Shown here: positions 1 to 7,988 of the stretch, piece by piece
How the letters are laid out: every line of letters begins with the position of its first letter
How positions within the stretch are numbered: position 1 is the first letter of the stretch
NCBI GenBank assembly: GCA_036502165.1
Contig: DASXZC010000041.1
Coordinates: forward strand, 1-35,094
Length of the DNA stretch: 35,094 bases
Source of the DNA: F-183 sp036502165
GTDB lineage: Bacteria; Acidobacteriota; Terriglobia; Bryobacterales; Bryobacteraceae
Direction of reading: 5' to 3'
The notes under the pieces: model-generated
What the model was told of the DNA's origin: nothing
Database searches by the model: none
What the model saw: only the letters and a program-made list of their open reading frames with translations
Position numbers and translations under genes: made by a program

Positions 1-1
1 G

Positions 2-2074
2 GATGGCACTGTGATCGCTGTCGCGGCGCGATCGGAGATGGGCACCGGCTCGCGCACGTCGCTGCCGACGGTCCTCGCGGATGAACTCGACGCCGATTGG
101 AAACGGGTACGCATCGAGCAGGCGATCGGCGATAAGAAGTATGGCGATCAGAACACCGACGGTTCATGTTCGATCCGCGATTTCTACGACACGATGCGGC
201 AGACGGGCGCAGGCGCGCGGCTGATGCTCGAACGCGCGGCGGCGGCGAAGTGGGGAGTGCCTCCCTCTGAGTGCAAGGCGAAGTTGCACCAGATCGTCCA
301 CACGCCGTCGGGCAAGGCTTTGGGATTTGGCGAACTCGCATCGCTCGCCGCCGCGCAGCCCGTTCCGAAGAAGGAAGAGCTGACGTTCAAGCAGGACTCC
401 GAATTCCGCTACATCGGCAAAGACGTGCCGATCACCGATCTGAAGGATCTGGTCACGGGTCGCGCCGTCTTCGGCATGGACGCGAAGCTGCCGGGCATGG
501 TCTATGCGTCGATCGAACGGTCGCCCGTGTATGGCGGCAAGATGAAATCGTTCGACGATTCCGAGGCGCGCAAAGTAAAGGGCTTCATCGCCACTAGCGT
601 CATTCCTCCTTTGAAACCGCCCTGCTTGTTCCAGCCGCTCGGCGGAGTGGCCGTGCTTGCGACCAATACCTGGACCGCCATGCAGGGCCGGAAGAAATTG
701 AAAGTCGAATGGGACCTCGGCGATAATACCGCGTTCAACTCGAAAGCCTTCCGGGAAGAGTTGCTCGATACCGCGAAGAAGCCGGGCAAAGTTGTGCGTA
801 AGGTCGGCGATGTCGATGCCGAATTCGCGAAGGGCGGCAAGACCATCGATGCTTCCTACTACGTGCCGCATCTCGCCCACGCCCCGATGGAGCCGCCCGC
901 CGCGGTGGCCCAGTTCAAAGACGGGAAGTTCGAAATCTGGACCGCGACTCAGAATCCGCAAGCGGTGCAGGACACTGTGGCGGCGGCTTGCGGAGTCAAG
1001 CCTGCGGATGTGACGTGCCACGTGACTTTACTCGGAGGCGGATTCGGACGCAAGTCGAAGCCGGACTATGTAGCCGAAGCCGCCATTCTGGCCAAACAAT
1101 TCAATAAGCCAGTGAAAGTCGTCTGGAGCCGCGAGGAGGACTTGCGTTACGATTTCTTCCACGCCGCTGCGGGCATGTACATCAAGGCGTCCATAGATGA
1201 GAAAGGACGCCCGACCGCTTGGTTGCAGCGCAGCGTCTTTCCTCCGATCGTATCGACGTTCGCTCCCAATCAGGAGTACGGCGCGCCGTTCGAGATGGCG
1301 ATGGGATGGACGGATTTGCCGTTCGACATCCCCAATTTCCGCGCCGAGAATGGACCGGCGAAGAATCATGTGCGGATCGGCTGGATGCGCTCCGTCTCGA
1401 ATATCTATCATGCGTTCGGAGTCCATACCTTCATCGATGAACTCGCGGCTGCGGCCGGGCGCGATCGGGTCGAATACCTGCTCGAGATGCTCGGGCCCGC
1501 GCGCGAATTGGACATCGGCGCCGCGCCGGGCGACAAGATGGCGGCGAAGTTTCCGTACGAAATCGGACGGCTGCGCAATGTTATTCAGATTGCCGCGGAC
1601 CAGTCGGGATGGGGGAAGCGAAAGCTCGCGCCGGGCCGCGCGCTCGGTATCGCCGCGCATCGCAGCTTCTTTACTTACGTCGCGTGCGTCGCCGAAGTCG
1701 GCCTCGATGCGAAGGGTCGCGTGAAGGTCCATCGGATCGACATCGCGGCGGATCCCGGCAGGATCGTCAATCCGGATCGTGTGCACGCGCAGTTCGAAGG
1801 CGCGGCGGTATTCGGGACGAGTATCGCTCTGATGGGTGAGATCAGCGCGGATCTGGGAGTCGTTCAGCAGACCAACTTCCACAACTATCCGGTCGCGAGA
1901 ATGACGGAGGCTCCGCCGGAGATCAACGTCCACATCGTGCCGAGCAAGGAATTCCCGGCGGGAGTGGGTGAACCCGGAGTGCCGCCGGTCGCACCGGCCA
2001 TTTGCAACGCATTGTTTGCGGCGACCGGCAAGCGGGTCAGGGAACTGCCATTGAAACGGCAGGGTCTCGCTTAG
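2..2074 (+). CDS. Molybdopterin-binding subunit of a xanthine dehydrogenase/isoquinoline 1-oxidoreductase-type hydroxylase (5' truncated by window)
   Basis: The reading frame is already open at base 2, so the N-terminus lies upstream; about 690 codons are visible. The family (IorB-like aldehyde oxidase/xanthine dehydrogenase large subunit) hydroxylates aldehydes or N-heterocycles with a Mo-cytosine-dinucleotide cofactor, usually with a small 2Fe-2S subunit. Visible family marks are the glycine-rich cofactor motif GGGFGRK at about residue 345 of the visible part, and GVGEPGVPP near the C-terminus, where GxGE carries the glutamate expected to act as catalytic base. Members are usually 700-780 residues, so little is missing. 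A Tat signal is common at the missing N-terminus but cannot be checked. The partner iron-sulfur subunit is not in the window. The substrate cannot be assigned. The stop overlaps that of the convergent HEAT-repeat gene by three bases. Confidence 0.9.
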   Translation, partial: DGTVIAVAARSEMGTGSRTSLPTVLADELDADWKRVRIEQAIGDKKYGDQNTDGSCSIRDFYDTMRQTGAGARLMLERAAAAKWGVPPSECKAKLHQIVHTPSGKALGFGELASLAAAQPVPKKEELTFKQDSEFRYIGKDVPITDLKDLVTGRAVFGMDAKLPGMVYASIERSPVYGGKMKSFDDSEARKVKGFIATSVIPPLKPPCLFQPLGGVAVLATNTWTAMQGRKKLKVEWDLGDNTAFNSKAFREELLDTAKKPGKVVRKVGDVDAEFAKGGKTIDASYYVPHLAHAPMEPPAAVAQFKDGKFEIWTATQNPQAVQDTVAAACGVKPADVTCHVTLLGGGFGRKSKPDYVAEAAILAKQFNKPVKVVWSREEDLRYDFFHAAAGMYIKASIDEKGRPTAWLQRSVFPPIVSTFAPNQEYGAPFEMAMGWTDLPFDIPNFRAENGPAKNHVRIGWMRSVSNIYHAFGVHTFIDELAAAAGRDRVEYLLEMLGPARELDIGAAPGDKMAAKFPYEIGRLRNVIQIAADQSGWGKRKLAPGRALGIAAHRSFFTYVACVAEVGLDAKGRVKVHRIDIAADPGRIVNPDRVHAQFEGAAVFGTSIALMGEISADLGVVQQTNFHNYPVARMTEAPPEINVHIVPSKEFPAGVGEPGVPPVAPAICNALFAATGKRVRELPLKRQGLA

Positions 2075-3387
2075 GATGCGCTGAACGCATCCCAGATGCG
2101 CGGCTTCTCTTCCGGTTCTTTCGGCGGAGCGGGGACGGCGGGTGTTTCGCCGCTGTCGTACACTCCGGTCGCGCATTCGGTGACCACCGTCACGCGCACG
2201 AGCGGCGGCGGATTTTGAGGATCTTCACTCGAGTTCGACGACGTGTAATAAATATCGTAGGCGCCCGGCTTGATGTAGCGGGTCCGCGCTTGCACGGAAT
2301 AGTCGAGCACTGCGCGATTGTCCTCCGCGACCTGGAACTGCAGCGTCTTCAAGTTCCGCACCGCCGCGCCGTCGGCCGACGTCACTTCAACAAACAGATG
2401 ATTCTGGCACCGCACCGCGGACTCCCCAGCACAGGGAGGAATATTCTGCCGCGTCGCCTTGATGAGCCGCACACCGAGGCGCGGCAGCTCGCTCGCAAGA
2501 TCCGCGGCGCATTTGATGCGTGCCATGGCGACGACCATCGAGCGGCGGACTGTCACGTCCCGTTCGTCAGTCATAGACCTCTCGAGAAGACTAAGGAATC
2601 TCGTGTCCTGGACGTGCCCGATCGCCCACAATCCGGCGGCGCGGAAATTCGGTTCCGAACGCGCAGCCAGGTCGGCGAGCATGCGCAGGCTCCGGATATC
2701 GCCGGCGAAATAGAGTCCAACGGCGCCGTTGGCGACGACCCGATGGTGGTTGTCGCGTAAGGACGCCTGGAACAGGTTCAGAGCCTGATCGTCCTTGTAC
2801 GTCCAGTTGGCTTCGACGGCGTTGGCGCGGACGCGGGCGTCGTTGTCGCGCATCCGGTCCTCGATCCAATCTTTGTTGCGGTGATGCCGGCCGATGCTCA
2901 AGGCGAGACGTGCCCGCAGGTACGGGCTGGCCGCGCGGTAGATCTGCATCAGCACCGGCACCAGGCGCGGAGTGTCGGTGATCGAATCGATGACGTCGAG
3001 GATCCGGTCGATGATCTGGGGCGCTAACGGCTTGGCAGGGTTGGCCGTGATCAGCCGCAGGAGCTTGCTCTCGGTCTGCGAGTCGATCCGTCGCATGACC
3101 TCGACAATCCGCCGTGCGCCGGCTTCGTCGAATGCCTTGGGATGAGCGATCAGCTCGAGGATCGGATCTGTCAGGGGTACAAGAGTCGCAAGGAAACGGA
3201 TGGAAGCCGACTCCGGTTGGTCGACAATCGCCCGTAAAGCGCACTCGACGAACTTAGGAGTGTCGCAGTCCCGCAATTGACGGAGGGCGCGGGAAGTCGC
3301 GAATGGATTCGCGTCGAATTGGCCCAGCAAATCGTCGAGCGATTCGGCTCGCGCTGGCGCGGGGGATATGTCTCCTGAGACCGGCAA
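2071..3387 (-). CDS. HEAT-repeat protein, function unknown
   Basis: A 438-residue protein. Residues about 60-270 consist of paired amphipathic helices typical of HEAT/armadillo repeats (for example DNDARVRANAVEANW and EPNFRAAGLWAIGHV), a scaffold for protein-protein contacts. The last 120 residues look beta-rich, with a Pro/Glu-rich end. No catalytic motif is visible. The only start that fits is a TTG at 3387: an in-frame stop lies three codons upstream (3394-3396) and the first internal ATG is far downstream. A GAGG sequence lies about 10 nt before the TTG. It follows the YtxH and small membrane protein genes on the same strand, 63 bp after the latter, so the three may be co-transcribed. HEAT proteins next to YtxH-type genes suggest an envelope or stress role, but this is only inference. 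Confidence 0.75.
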   Translation of the reverse strand: MPVSGDISPAPARAESLDDLLGQFDANPFATSRALRQLRDCDTPKFVECALRAIVDQPESASIRFLATLVPLTDPILELIAHPKAFDEAGARRIVEVMRRIDSQTESKLLRLITANPAKPLAPQIIDRILDVIDSITDTPRLVPVLMQIYRAASPYLRARLALSIGRHHRNKDWIEDRMRDNDARVRANAVEANWTYKDDQALNLFQASLRDNHHRVVANGAVGLYFAGDIRSLRMLADLAARSEPNFRAAGLWAIGHVQDTRFLSLLERSMTDERDVTVRRSMVVAMARIKCAADLASELPRLGVRLIKATRQNIPPCAGESAVRCQNHLFVEVTSADGAAVRNLKTLQFQVAEDNRAVLDYSVQARTRYIKPGAYDIYYTSSNSSEDPQNPPPLVRVTVVTECATGVYDSGETPAVPAPPKEPEEKPRIWDAFSAS

Positions 3388-3450
3388 CTGTGATCAACCT
3401 CAAAAAAGCGTACACGACGCCCTGAAGAGGCTCATCGGACCGGTTTCGGG

Positions 3451-3957
3451 TTAAATGAACATTTCCTCGTCGTGCGTGATCTGGTTGACCGCCGGCCGGG
3501 TCCCCTTGGCCAGGAACGCGAGCGCCGCGCGGACTCCCGCCGTGATCCCCTGGATTTCCCGCAGCGGCCGCATGACACCGGAATGGACCAATCCGATGGT
3601 CTGCTGCGTGCGGCTGAGGCCGTCCTCGATCACTAACTCGGCCCGTTCCAGTTGGATGCGGGCGCGCCGGGTGGCGTCCGCCATCACTTCGTCGACCCTC
3701 GTGACCTGCGTCAGGGCCAGCGTGAGGATCTCGCTGGTCTTGCCAGTCACGTCGAGCAGTTGCGTCCGCACCTGCTCGATCGAGGTGTGTGAAACATGGA
3801 CCAATTGCTCGACTTGGGGGAGCATGGCGACGATGCGCTGTTCGGCGCTGCGAGTGGCTCGATATAAGCCAATCATCACCGCCATTTGCACCAACAGCGC
3901 CAATCCGGCGATTACCACAAAAATGGTCATTACTGTCAGCAACATATTCTGGTCCAT
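3451..3957 (-). CDS. Small membrane-anchored helical protein (DUF948-like), function unknown
   Basis: A 168-residue protein with one N-terminal transmembrane helix (about residues 6-31, LLTVMTIFVVIAGLALLVQM). A long, charged, probably coiled-coil cytoplasmic part follows, ending in a region with little charge pattern. The layout resembles DUF948/phasin-like proteins that accompany YtxH proteins in many bacteria. No enzyme motif is visible. It starts at ATG 3957, with an in-frame ATG four codons later as an alternative; the ribosome binding site is weak. It lies 69 bp downstream of the YtxH gene, with a hairpin in the gap, and upstream of the HEAT-repeat gene on the same strand. Pairing of a DUF948-like protein with YtxH is a recurrent arrangement, which supports both calls, but the cellular role is unknown. 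Confidence 0.7.
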   Translation of the reverse strand: MDQNMLLTVMTIFVVIAGLALLVQMAVMIGLYRATRSAEQRIVAMLPQVEQLVHVSHTSIEQVRTQLLDVTGKTSEILTLALTQVTRVDEVMADATRRARIQLERAELVIEDGLSRTQQTIGLVHSGVMRPLREIQGITAGVRAALAFLAKGTRPAVNQITHDEEMFI

Positions 3958-3973
3958 GGTTTTGTCGTCCCGG

Positions 3974-4000
3974 GGCGAGCCGGTTAGTTCCGGCTTCGCC
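3974..4000 (-). other. Hairpin between YtxH gene and DUF948-like gene
   Basis: The arms GGCGAGCCGG and CCGGCTTCGCC pair over ten bases with one bulged nucleotide and a six-base loop (TTAGTT). On the transcribed (minus) strand it ends 16 nt before the DUF948-like start codon. No U-tract follows, so it is not a canonical intrinsic terminator. It may be an mRNA processing or stability element, or a pause site. Confidence 0.45.
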
Positions 4001-4026
4001 GTTCACTTCCGTATATTAGACGAATC

Positions 4027-4314
4027 TCAGTCGGCGCCTGTTACCGTATCCCGGTAGGCTTGTTTACCCGCTTCGACCGCCGAGGCGATGCTCTCACGGT
4101 GTTTGGCGAGCGTGTCTTTGCTCTTGTCGAGCAGATCGGAGGCCTGATTGCGCAGATCGGAGCTCTGCTTCTTCAAATAATCGCCTGAATCGGATGCGCG
4201 GTCGCGGATGAGCCGGCGGGTTTCCTCCCCCGTTTTCGGCGCGAACAACAGTCCCACGGCCACTCCGACTCCCAGTCCCAAAAAGAAGTAACCCAGTTTG
4301 CTATCTTCGTCCAT
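4027..4314 (-). CDS. YtxH domain-containing protein
   Basis: A 95-residue protein with the YtxH signature: a short glycine-rich membrane helix (about residues 8-25, FFLGLGVGVAVGLLFAP) followed directly by PKTGEETRR. The rest is a charged helical tail (LRNQASDLLDKSKDTLAKH) predicted to be coiled coil. Members are single-pass membrane proteins often linked to general stress responses; the mechanism is unknown. The start ATG at 4314 has an AAGGA ribosome binding site eight bases upstream. It is the first gene of a minus-strand group with the DUF948-like and HEAT-repeat genes, and is divergent from recX. Confidence 0.85.
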   Translation of the reverse strand: MDEDSKLGYFFLGLGVGVAVGLLFAPKTGEETRRLIRDRASDSGDYLKKQSSDLRNQASDLLDKSKDTLAKHRESIASAVEAGKQAYRDTVTGAD

Positions 4315-4364
4315 GTTATATTCCTTTCGTGCGGAAGGGCGATTGCGCCCGATCCCAACCTCAG

Positions 4365-4393
4365 AATATCATGCCGGTTGGGGAGCTTCTCAA
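4365..4393 (-). promoter_or_regulatory. Possible sigma-70-type promoter for the YtxH gene
   Basis: On the minus strand, TTGAGA (4388-4393) and GATATT (4365-4370) are separated by 17 bp, in the gap between the divergent YtxH and recX genes. The -35 box matches five of six consensus bases and the -10 box four of six. This is a sequence match only. Confidence 0.3.
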
Positions 4394-4417
4394 ATCGTGC
4401 AGACTGCCGCAAGACGG

Positions 4418-4942
4418 ATGAAATTACTCGACCGTGATCACCTTCTCGAATATGCCCAGCGGGTATTGGGGATGCGTGCTCTCTCTATCGGCGAATTGAA
4501 GCAAAAACTTCGCCTGCGCGCAGCCGTCGAGTCGGATGTCGATTCCGTCCTCTCGGTTCTGAAGCAAGCGGGCGCCCTCAACGACCGGACTTTTGCGGAC
4601 TCCTACGCCGCCGCGCGCCGCACCAACCAGGGCTTCGGCCAGCATCGCGTATTGCGCGACTTGATGGTCAAGCGCGTGCCTTCGACTGTCGCCAAGGAAG
4701 CCGTGCGCGAGGCGTATGAAAATACCAACGAACTCGAATTGATCGCGCAATTCCTCGAGCGTAAATACCGCGGGAAGGATTTGAAGGTGTTCCTCGAAGA
4801 GGAAAAGAATCTCGCTTCCGCATACCGGCGCTTGCGGACCGCTGGATATAGCTCATCCAATTCAATCAAGGTATTGAAGCGCTACGCAAGCCGCGCCGAG
4901 GAGATCCCCGAGGACGACTCGTCGACCGGCGAAGAATCCTGA
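4418..4942 (+). CDS. recX: RecX regulatory protein
   Basis: RecX binds RecA filaments and modulates recombinase activity. From ATG 4418 the product has 174 residues, the usual RecX size. The three-helix repeats characteristic of the family are visible: ALSIGELKQKL near the N-terminus, then DRTFADSYAAARRTNQGFGQHRVLRDLMVKRV-like sequence (the region around residues 60-90 is the best conserved RecX block), and a C-terminal repeat ending YSSSNSIKVLKRY. The open frame extends upstream to 4298, but that part overlaps the divergent YtxH start and has no RecX similarity. A GTG at 4397 is an alternative start. recA is not adjacent. A short acidic C-terminal tail (EEIPEDDSSTGEES) is present. The stop is four bases from the convergent permease gene. 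Confidence 0.85.
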   Translation: MKLLDRDHLLEYAQRVLGMRALSIGELKQKLRLRAAVESDVDSVLSVLKQAGALNDRTFADSYAAARRTNQGFGQHRVLRDLMVKRVPSTVAKEAVREAYENTNELELIAQFLERKYRGKDLKVFLEEEKNLASAYRRLRTAGYSSSNSIKVLKRYASRAEEIPEDDSSTGEES

Positions 4943-4946
4943 CTGG

Positions 4947-7601
4947 CTATTCCTCGCGGATCACCTGCATCGGATCGACCCGCGCGGCGCGTATGGCGGG
5001 TATCGCCGATGCGAGCAGGGCGATCGAGACCATGGCCAAGGTCGCAACCGACAACGCCGTCACGTCGGTCGATTGGACGTTATAGAGCATTCCGGATAGA
5101 AATTTCGCCGACCAGACGGCGATGCAGAGTCCTGCTGCGACTCCCAGGCTCGTGATGGCGGCGCCTTGTGTGACGAATCGCACACCGACTTGGCTGCGGC
5201 GCGCTCCGAGGGCGATCCGCACTCCGATTTCGCGCCTTCTTGTGGTGACGAAATAGGACATCGTGCCGTAGAGTCCGACGCAGGCAAGCGACAAAGCTGT
5301 GGCCGCGAACAGAGTCAACAGCAACGTGCGGAGTTGCACCTCGCTGAAGGCTTCGCTCAGATGCGTCGACAGCGGCGCCAGATCATAGGCCGCGCGGCTG
5401 GGCTCGACGGTCTGCAGCGTATGGCGGATCGCGTTGAGCATGTCCGCCGGATCTCCGGCCGTGCGCACCAAATAGGCACGGCTCGGGTCGAGCAGAACGT
5501 CGCACCAGTAGACGGTCGGCGTGGGCTCCTCGTTGATCCCCGATTCGCGCGCGTCGGCGGCCACGCCGAGGATGATGCTGGGCGCGATGTTATACGTATT
5601 CGGACTCAGCACCAGATGGCGTCCGATGGGATCGGTGCCGCTGCCGTAGTAGGCGGTGACGAAGCTGCGGTTCACAACGGCGCCCGTGCCATCATGATGG
5701 CGGTCGCATGGCGCGCCGGCGATGATGGGGATGCTCATCGTCGAGAAATAATCCTCAGTCACGTAGCGAGTTTCAGCAGTGATCTTGTGCGCCGGATCGA
5801 AGGCCGAATCGGGGCTCGAGAGTTCGTACGGAAATTTGAATGGGACTCCGGGGAACGTGAGGGATCCCGCGGCGGATTGGATTCCCGGCACGGCGCGCAA
5901 TGCATCGAGAGTCCGATTCACGGACTGTTTCAGTTTGACCGCATCGCCCGTTTCGCCATAGCTGCCGGTCAGGCGGAACGCGACGACGTGGCTCGCGTCG
6001 AACCCTGGCGAGACGTTCGACAATGCCGCGAAGCTGCGCAACAACAGAGCCGCGCCGGAGAGCAGACACACGGCGAGTGCGACCTGGATCCCTACGAGGA
6101 TCCACTGTGCGGGACGGCGTCCTCCTCCAGAAACTTGTGACCGTCCGCCGCGTGAGAGCGCGTCGGCAGGCGACGCGAGGCTGGCGCGGAACGCGGGGAA
6201 CAATCCGGAAACAAGCGTGACGACAATCGCGCATCCAGCGGTGTAAGCGAACAGGCGCCAGTCGAGCGAGACTTCCCCGATCCGCGGGATGCTCTTCGCG
6301 AGCGCACCCAAAACCTTCGCGGATGCCGCGGCGATCGCGAGTCCTGTGACGGTTCCGGCGATCGCCAGCAACAACGTCTCGGTGAGGACTTGCGCCATGA
6401 GCGTGAAGCGCGACGCGCCGAGGGATGCGCGTAGCGAGAACTCGCGTTCCCGCTCCATCCCGCGTGCGAGCACGAGGGCCGAGACGTTCGTGCAGGCGAT
6501 CAGCATCAGGACGGATACGGCTCCGAAGAGCAGCCACAATGAGGCGCGCGAGGATCCGACGGTCGTTTCTTTGAGAGCCGTCACTTTGACCGTGACATCG
6601 GCGTCGGTCGCGGGAAATTGCAGGCCGAGTTGGTGCTGCACGAGGTCAAGATTCGCGCGCCCCTGCGCTTCGGTGACGCCCGGCTTCAGGCGGCCGATTG
6701 CGGTGTACCAGGTGTTGCGGCGATCGAGTGCGAACTTCGCGACCGGCGGCACGACGTACCAGAGTTCCACATCGTCAGTAGGAAAACGGAATCCCGCGGG
6801 TAGGACTCCGATAACGGTCGCGGACGTCTTGCCGCGCAGCAGCGGCTTGCCGATGACGTTCGGATCGGCGCGGAAATGGCTGCGCCAGAATCGATCGCTG
6901 ATCAGGACGGACCCCGGCGCAAATCCAGTCGCCTGCTCATCGGCCGCCGTGAAGTCGTGGCCGATCTGAGGAGAGATGCCCATCGTCTGCAGGAATCGCG
7001 GAGCCACAAAGGCACGCTTGATTTTCATGGGCGGAGCAGCGGAGGTGTCCTTCGAATCTTCGGCGTAATATCCAGCCGTCGAATCGGTGGTGTCTTCGGT
7101 GTAATATCCGCTGATGCTTTGGAAGGCGCTGTTGAGACGATTCCAGTCCTCGACGCGAACTGGGGCGACGAACCCTTCAGGATTCTTTTTCTTTGCCCGG
7201 AATTCCTTCAGCACCATCAGGCGGCCCGAATTCGGATAGGGCAACGGCCGCAGTAGAACGGCATCGATCGCGGAAAAGACCGCCGTGTTCGCGCCGACGC
7301 CGAGGGTGAGCGTAATGATGACGGTCAGTGCGAAGGATGGCGCGGCGCGGAGGGTCCGCAGGGCATAGCGGACATGCGTGCGGATCGCGTCGAAGAACGG
7401 AATGCGATGCACGTCGCGCAGTTCTTCCTTGAAATTCTCAGTGCCTCCGAAATCGAGCCGCGCTTCGCGCAAGGCCTGGGTCGGCGGGATCCCGAGACGA
7501 ATCTTCTCTTGGGCGAGCTGCTCGATATGGAACTGAATCTCGTTGTCGAGCTCGGAGGCTGCGGGCTTCGCGTGCCGTTTCCAGAATCGTTTGATGCTCA
7601 T
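4947..7601 (-). CDS. ADOP-family (acidobacterial duplicated orphan permease) MacB-like ABC transporter permease
   Basis: An 884-residue membrane protein. An N-terminal cytoplasmic stretch of about 70 residues (DNEIQFHIEQLAQEKIR...) is the ADOP-type extension. The first membrane helix follows, and then the hallmark GVGANTAVFSAIDAVLLRP. Next come a MacB-type periplasmic domain, a cluster of FtsX helices in the middle, a second periplasmic domain, and a C-terminal FtsX block containing TRRREIGVRIALGARR. The duplicated MacB-FtsX layout with no ATPase gene nearby defines the 'orphan permease' class. The substrate is unknown. The start ATG at 7601 overlaps the padR stop (ATGA), so the two are translationally coupled and PadR very likely controls this gene. 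The longer open frame to 7739 runs into padR and is rejected. Acidobacteriota genomes carry many such pairs. Confidence 0.92.
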   Translation of the reverse strand: MSIKRFWKRHAKPAASELDNEIQFHIEQLAQEKIRLGIPPTQALREARLDFGGTENFKEELRDVHRIPFFDAIRTHVRYALRTLRAAPSFALTVIITLTLGVGANTAVFSAIDAVLLRPLPYPNSGRLMVLKEFRAKKKNPEGFVAPVRVEDWNRLNSAFQSISGYYTEDTTDSTAGYYAEDSKDTSAAPPMKIKRAFVAPRFLQTMGISPQIGHDFTAADEQATGFAPGSVLISDRFWRSHFRADPNVIGKPLLRGKTSATVIGVLPAGFRFPTDDVELWYVVPPVAKFALDRRNTWYTAIGRLKPGVTEAQGRANLDLVQHQLGLQFPATDADVTVKVTALKETTVGSSRASLWLLFGAVSVLMLIACTNVSALVLARGMEREREFSLRASLGASRFTLMAQVLTETLLLAIAGTVTGLAIAAASAKVLGALAKSIPRIGEVSLDWRLFAYTAGCAIVVTLVSGLFPAFRASLASPADALSRGGRSQVSGGGRRPAQWILVGIQVALAVCLLSGAALLLRSFAALSNVSPGFDASHVVAFRLTGSYGETGDAVKLKQSVNRTLDALRAVPGIQSAAGSLTFPGVPFKFPYELSSPDSAFDPAHKITAETRYVTEDYFSTMSIPIIAGAPCDRHHDGTGAVVNRSFVTAYYGSGTDPIGRHLVLSPNTYNIAPSIILGVAADARESGINEEPTPTVYWCDVLLDPSRAYLVRTAGDPADMLNAIRHTLQTVEPSRAAYDLAPLSTHLSEAFSEVQLRTLLLTLFAATALSLACVGLYGTMSYFVTTRRREIGVRIALGARRSQVGVRFVTQGAAITSLGVAAGLCIAVWSAKFLSGMLYNVQSTDVTALSVATLAMVSIALLASAIPAIRAARVDPMQVIREE

Positions 7602-7936
7602 CCCTGTTGCTCCCGCATGATCAGGCGGACGGCTTCGGAGAGCCGGTTCCAGTTCAGCTCCTCGGCGGCGAGTTGCTTGCGGCCTTTCGCCGAGAGCTTG
7701 TAGAATTTGGCCTGCCGTCCGTTGTCGGACGCTCCCCATTCGGATTCGAGCCAGTCCCGTTTTTCGAGGCGGTGCAGGGCAGGGTAGAGGGAGCCCTGCT
7801 GCACTTGCAACACCTCCTTTGAAATCTGCCGTATGCGGACTGAGATGCCGTATCCATGAACCGGGCCGAGGGCCACGATCTTCAGGATCAACATGTCTAG
7901 CGTTCCTTGCAGAAGGTCGGATTTTTCAGTTGGCAT
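7598..7936 (-). CDS. PadR-family transcriptional regulator
   Basis: A 112-residue winged-helix repressor. Family features are DLLQGTLDMLILK at the start, GPVHGYGISVRI in the first helices, and the wing/recognition region QQGSLYPALHRLEKRDWLESEW, followed by the YKLSAKGRKQLAAE turn leading into the C-terminal dimerisation helix. This subtype, with LQGTLDxLILK and a short C-terminus, typically sits directly upstream of ADOP permeases. Here its stop codon overlaps the permease start by four bases. Its own promoter lies inside a dyad at 7951-7988, which suggests autorepression relieved by an unknown ligand. Confidence 0.93.
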   Translation of the reverse strand: MPTEKSDLLQGTLDMLILKIVALGPVHGYGISVRIRQISKEVLQVQQGSLYPALHRLEKRDWLESEWGASDNGRQAKFYKLSAKGRKQLAAEELNWNRLSEAVRLIMREQQG

Positions 7937-7950
7937 GCGCGCTCTCTCTG

Positions 7951-7988
7951 TGACAATCTACATATAGCGCGGCATGTGTAGAATGTCA
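7951..7988 (-). promoter_or_regulatory. padR-ADOP promoter within an inverted-repeat operator
   Basis: On the minus strand a perfect -35 box TTGACA (7984-7989) and TATATG (7961-7966, four of six matches) are exactly 17 bp apart. They overlap an inverted repeat with 15-bp arms (7951-7965 and 7974-7988; 13 of 15 positions match) around an 8-bp spacer. The core ACAT/ATGT half-sites resemble known PadR-family operators. The -35 box overlaps the stop codon of the upstream dehydratase gene. Binding here would block transcription of padR and the permease gene. Confidence 0.7.

Noticed and set aside
1028..2176. A 382-codon minus-strand open frame opposite the molybdenum hydroxylase gene, and a similar 285-codon frame at 164-1021
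   Set aside because: The sense strand encodes a well-conserved enzyme throughout. The antisense frames are Arg-rich GC-driven shadows with no domain.
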